Positions 5,102 to 5,199 of a stretch of DNA of 5,199 nt are shown here, piece after piece. Both the position numbers and the translations under genes were made by a program. The notes beneath the pieces were generated by a model. That model worked only from the letters and a program-made list of their open reading frames with translations, had not been told where the DNA came from and made no database searches. This DNA comes from Candidatus Daviesbacteria bacterium RIFCSPHIGHO2_02_FULL_39_12 (GTDB lineage Bacteria > Patescibacteriota > Microgenomatia > Daviesbacterales > UBA10151). The stretch is taken from the NCBI GenBank assembly GCA_001777055.1, contig MFCX01000030.1:1-5199 (forward strand). Direction: 5' to 3'. Position 1 is the stretch's first letter, and every line of letters starts with the position of its first letter.

Positions 5102-5130
5102 ATTTTAGCTAATTTTAAATAAAAAGTCAA
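5102..5130 (-). promoter_or_regulatory. Promoter of the toxin-antitoxin operon, predicted leaderless
   Basis: On the minus strand TTGACT (5125-5130, 5 of 6 matches) and TAAAAT (5102-5107, 5 of 6 matches) are exactly 17 nt apart, the best promoter in the window. The -10 box ends 9 nt before the antitoxin ATG, so the mRNA should have almost no leader. Confidence 0.7.
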
Positions 5131-5144
5131 TAGGAAAATTAGCT
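5107..5144. promoter_or_regulatory. Inverted repeat across the operon promoter, candidate operator
   Basis: AGCTAATTTT (5107-5116) and its exact reverse complement AAAATTAGCT (5135-5144) flank the -35 box with an 18-nt gap. One arm sits in the -10/-35 spacer and touches the -10 box. The left arm also contains the 8-bp palindrome TTAGCTAA (5105-5112). AbrB-type antitoxins commonly bind palindromes at their own promoter, so this is a reasonable autoregulatory site. AT-rich sequence makes some chance symmetry possible. Confidence 0.45.
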
Positions 5145-5199
5145 GACATTACCCCACTAATTCTAAATAACTTGTAAAATATTGGTAGATTTTGAGGAT

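Overview
The window looks like a piece of a small-genome, AT-rich bacterium, most plausibly from the Candidate Phyla Radiation (Patescibacteria). This assignment is inference. It rests on the style of the zinc-ribbon serine recombinase, the AbrB/PIN toxin-antitoxin pair, a DUF3800-type protein, scattered tRNA genes that all lack an encoded CCA end, and several genes that seem to be transcribed without leaders. The genetic code looks standard: TAA, TAG and TGA all end genes, and the TGA closes a canonical GlmS C-terminus.

Left part (1-1345). A minus-strand gene runs off the left edge and is recognisable only from a perfect Shine-Dalgarno and 8 codons. Beside it lies the 3' part of a large serine recombinase gene on the plus strand, which has lost its catalytic half. 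Its last codons run into the 3' end of an opposing tRNA-Gln gene. A minus-strand tRNA group Phe(GAA)-Gly(GCC)-Gln(TTG) follows, with a sigma70-like promoter to its right. The tRNA-Gly has an aberrant D-loop and T-loop.

Middle (1346-3849). An unrecognised, predicted helical protein of 249 residues on the plus strand converges on glmS on the minus strand. GlmS is a complete glucosamine-6-phosphate synthase (578 residues), which makes the amino-sugar precursor of the cell wall. It is the one clear housekeeping enzyme here.

Right part (3850-5199). A minus-strand tRNA-Val(TAC) has its own good promoter. It diverges from a decayed plus-strand DUF3800-type gene, which appears to be deleted internally and cut off at its 3' end. 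That gene butts directly against the 3' end of a minus-strand two-gene toxin-antitoxin operon: an AbrB/MazE-like antitoxin overlapping a PIN-domain (VapC-like) toxin. The operon promoter lies within an inverted repeat that could be the autoregulatory operator.

Overall, glmS, the unknown gene and the tRNAs form a stable core, flanked on each side by the debris or cargo of mobile DNA. No CRISPR array, insertion sequence end or riboswitch was recognised, and no glmS ribozyme fits upstream of glmS. I found no convincing new multi-gene system. The most unusual signals are the tRNA-Gly with altered tertiary-contact positions and the identical 9-nt spacing from -10 box to start codon at three unrelated genes.
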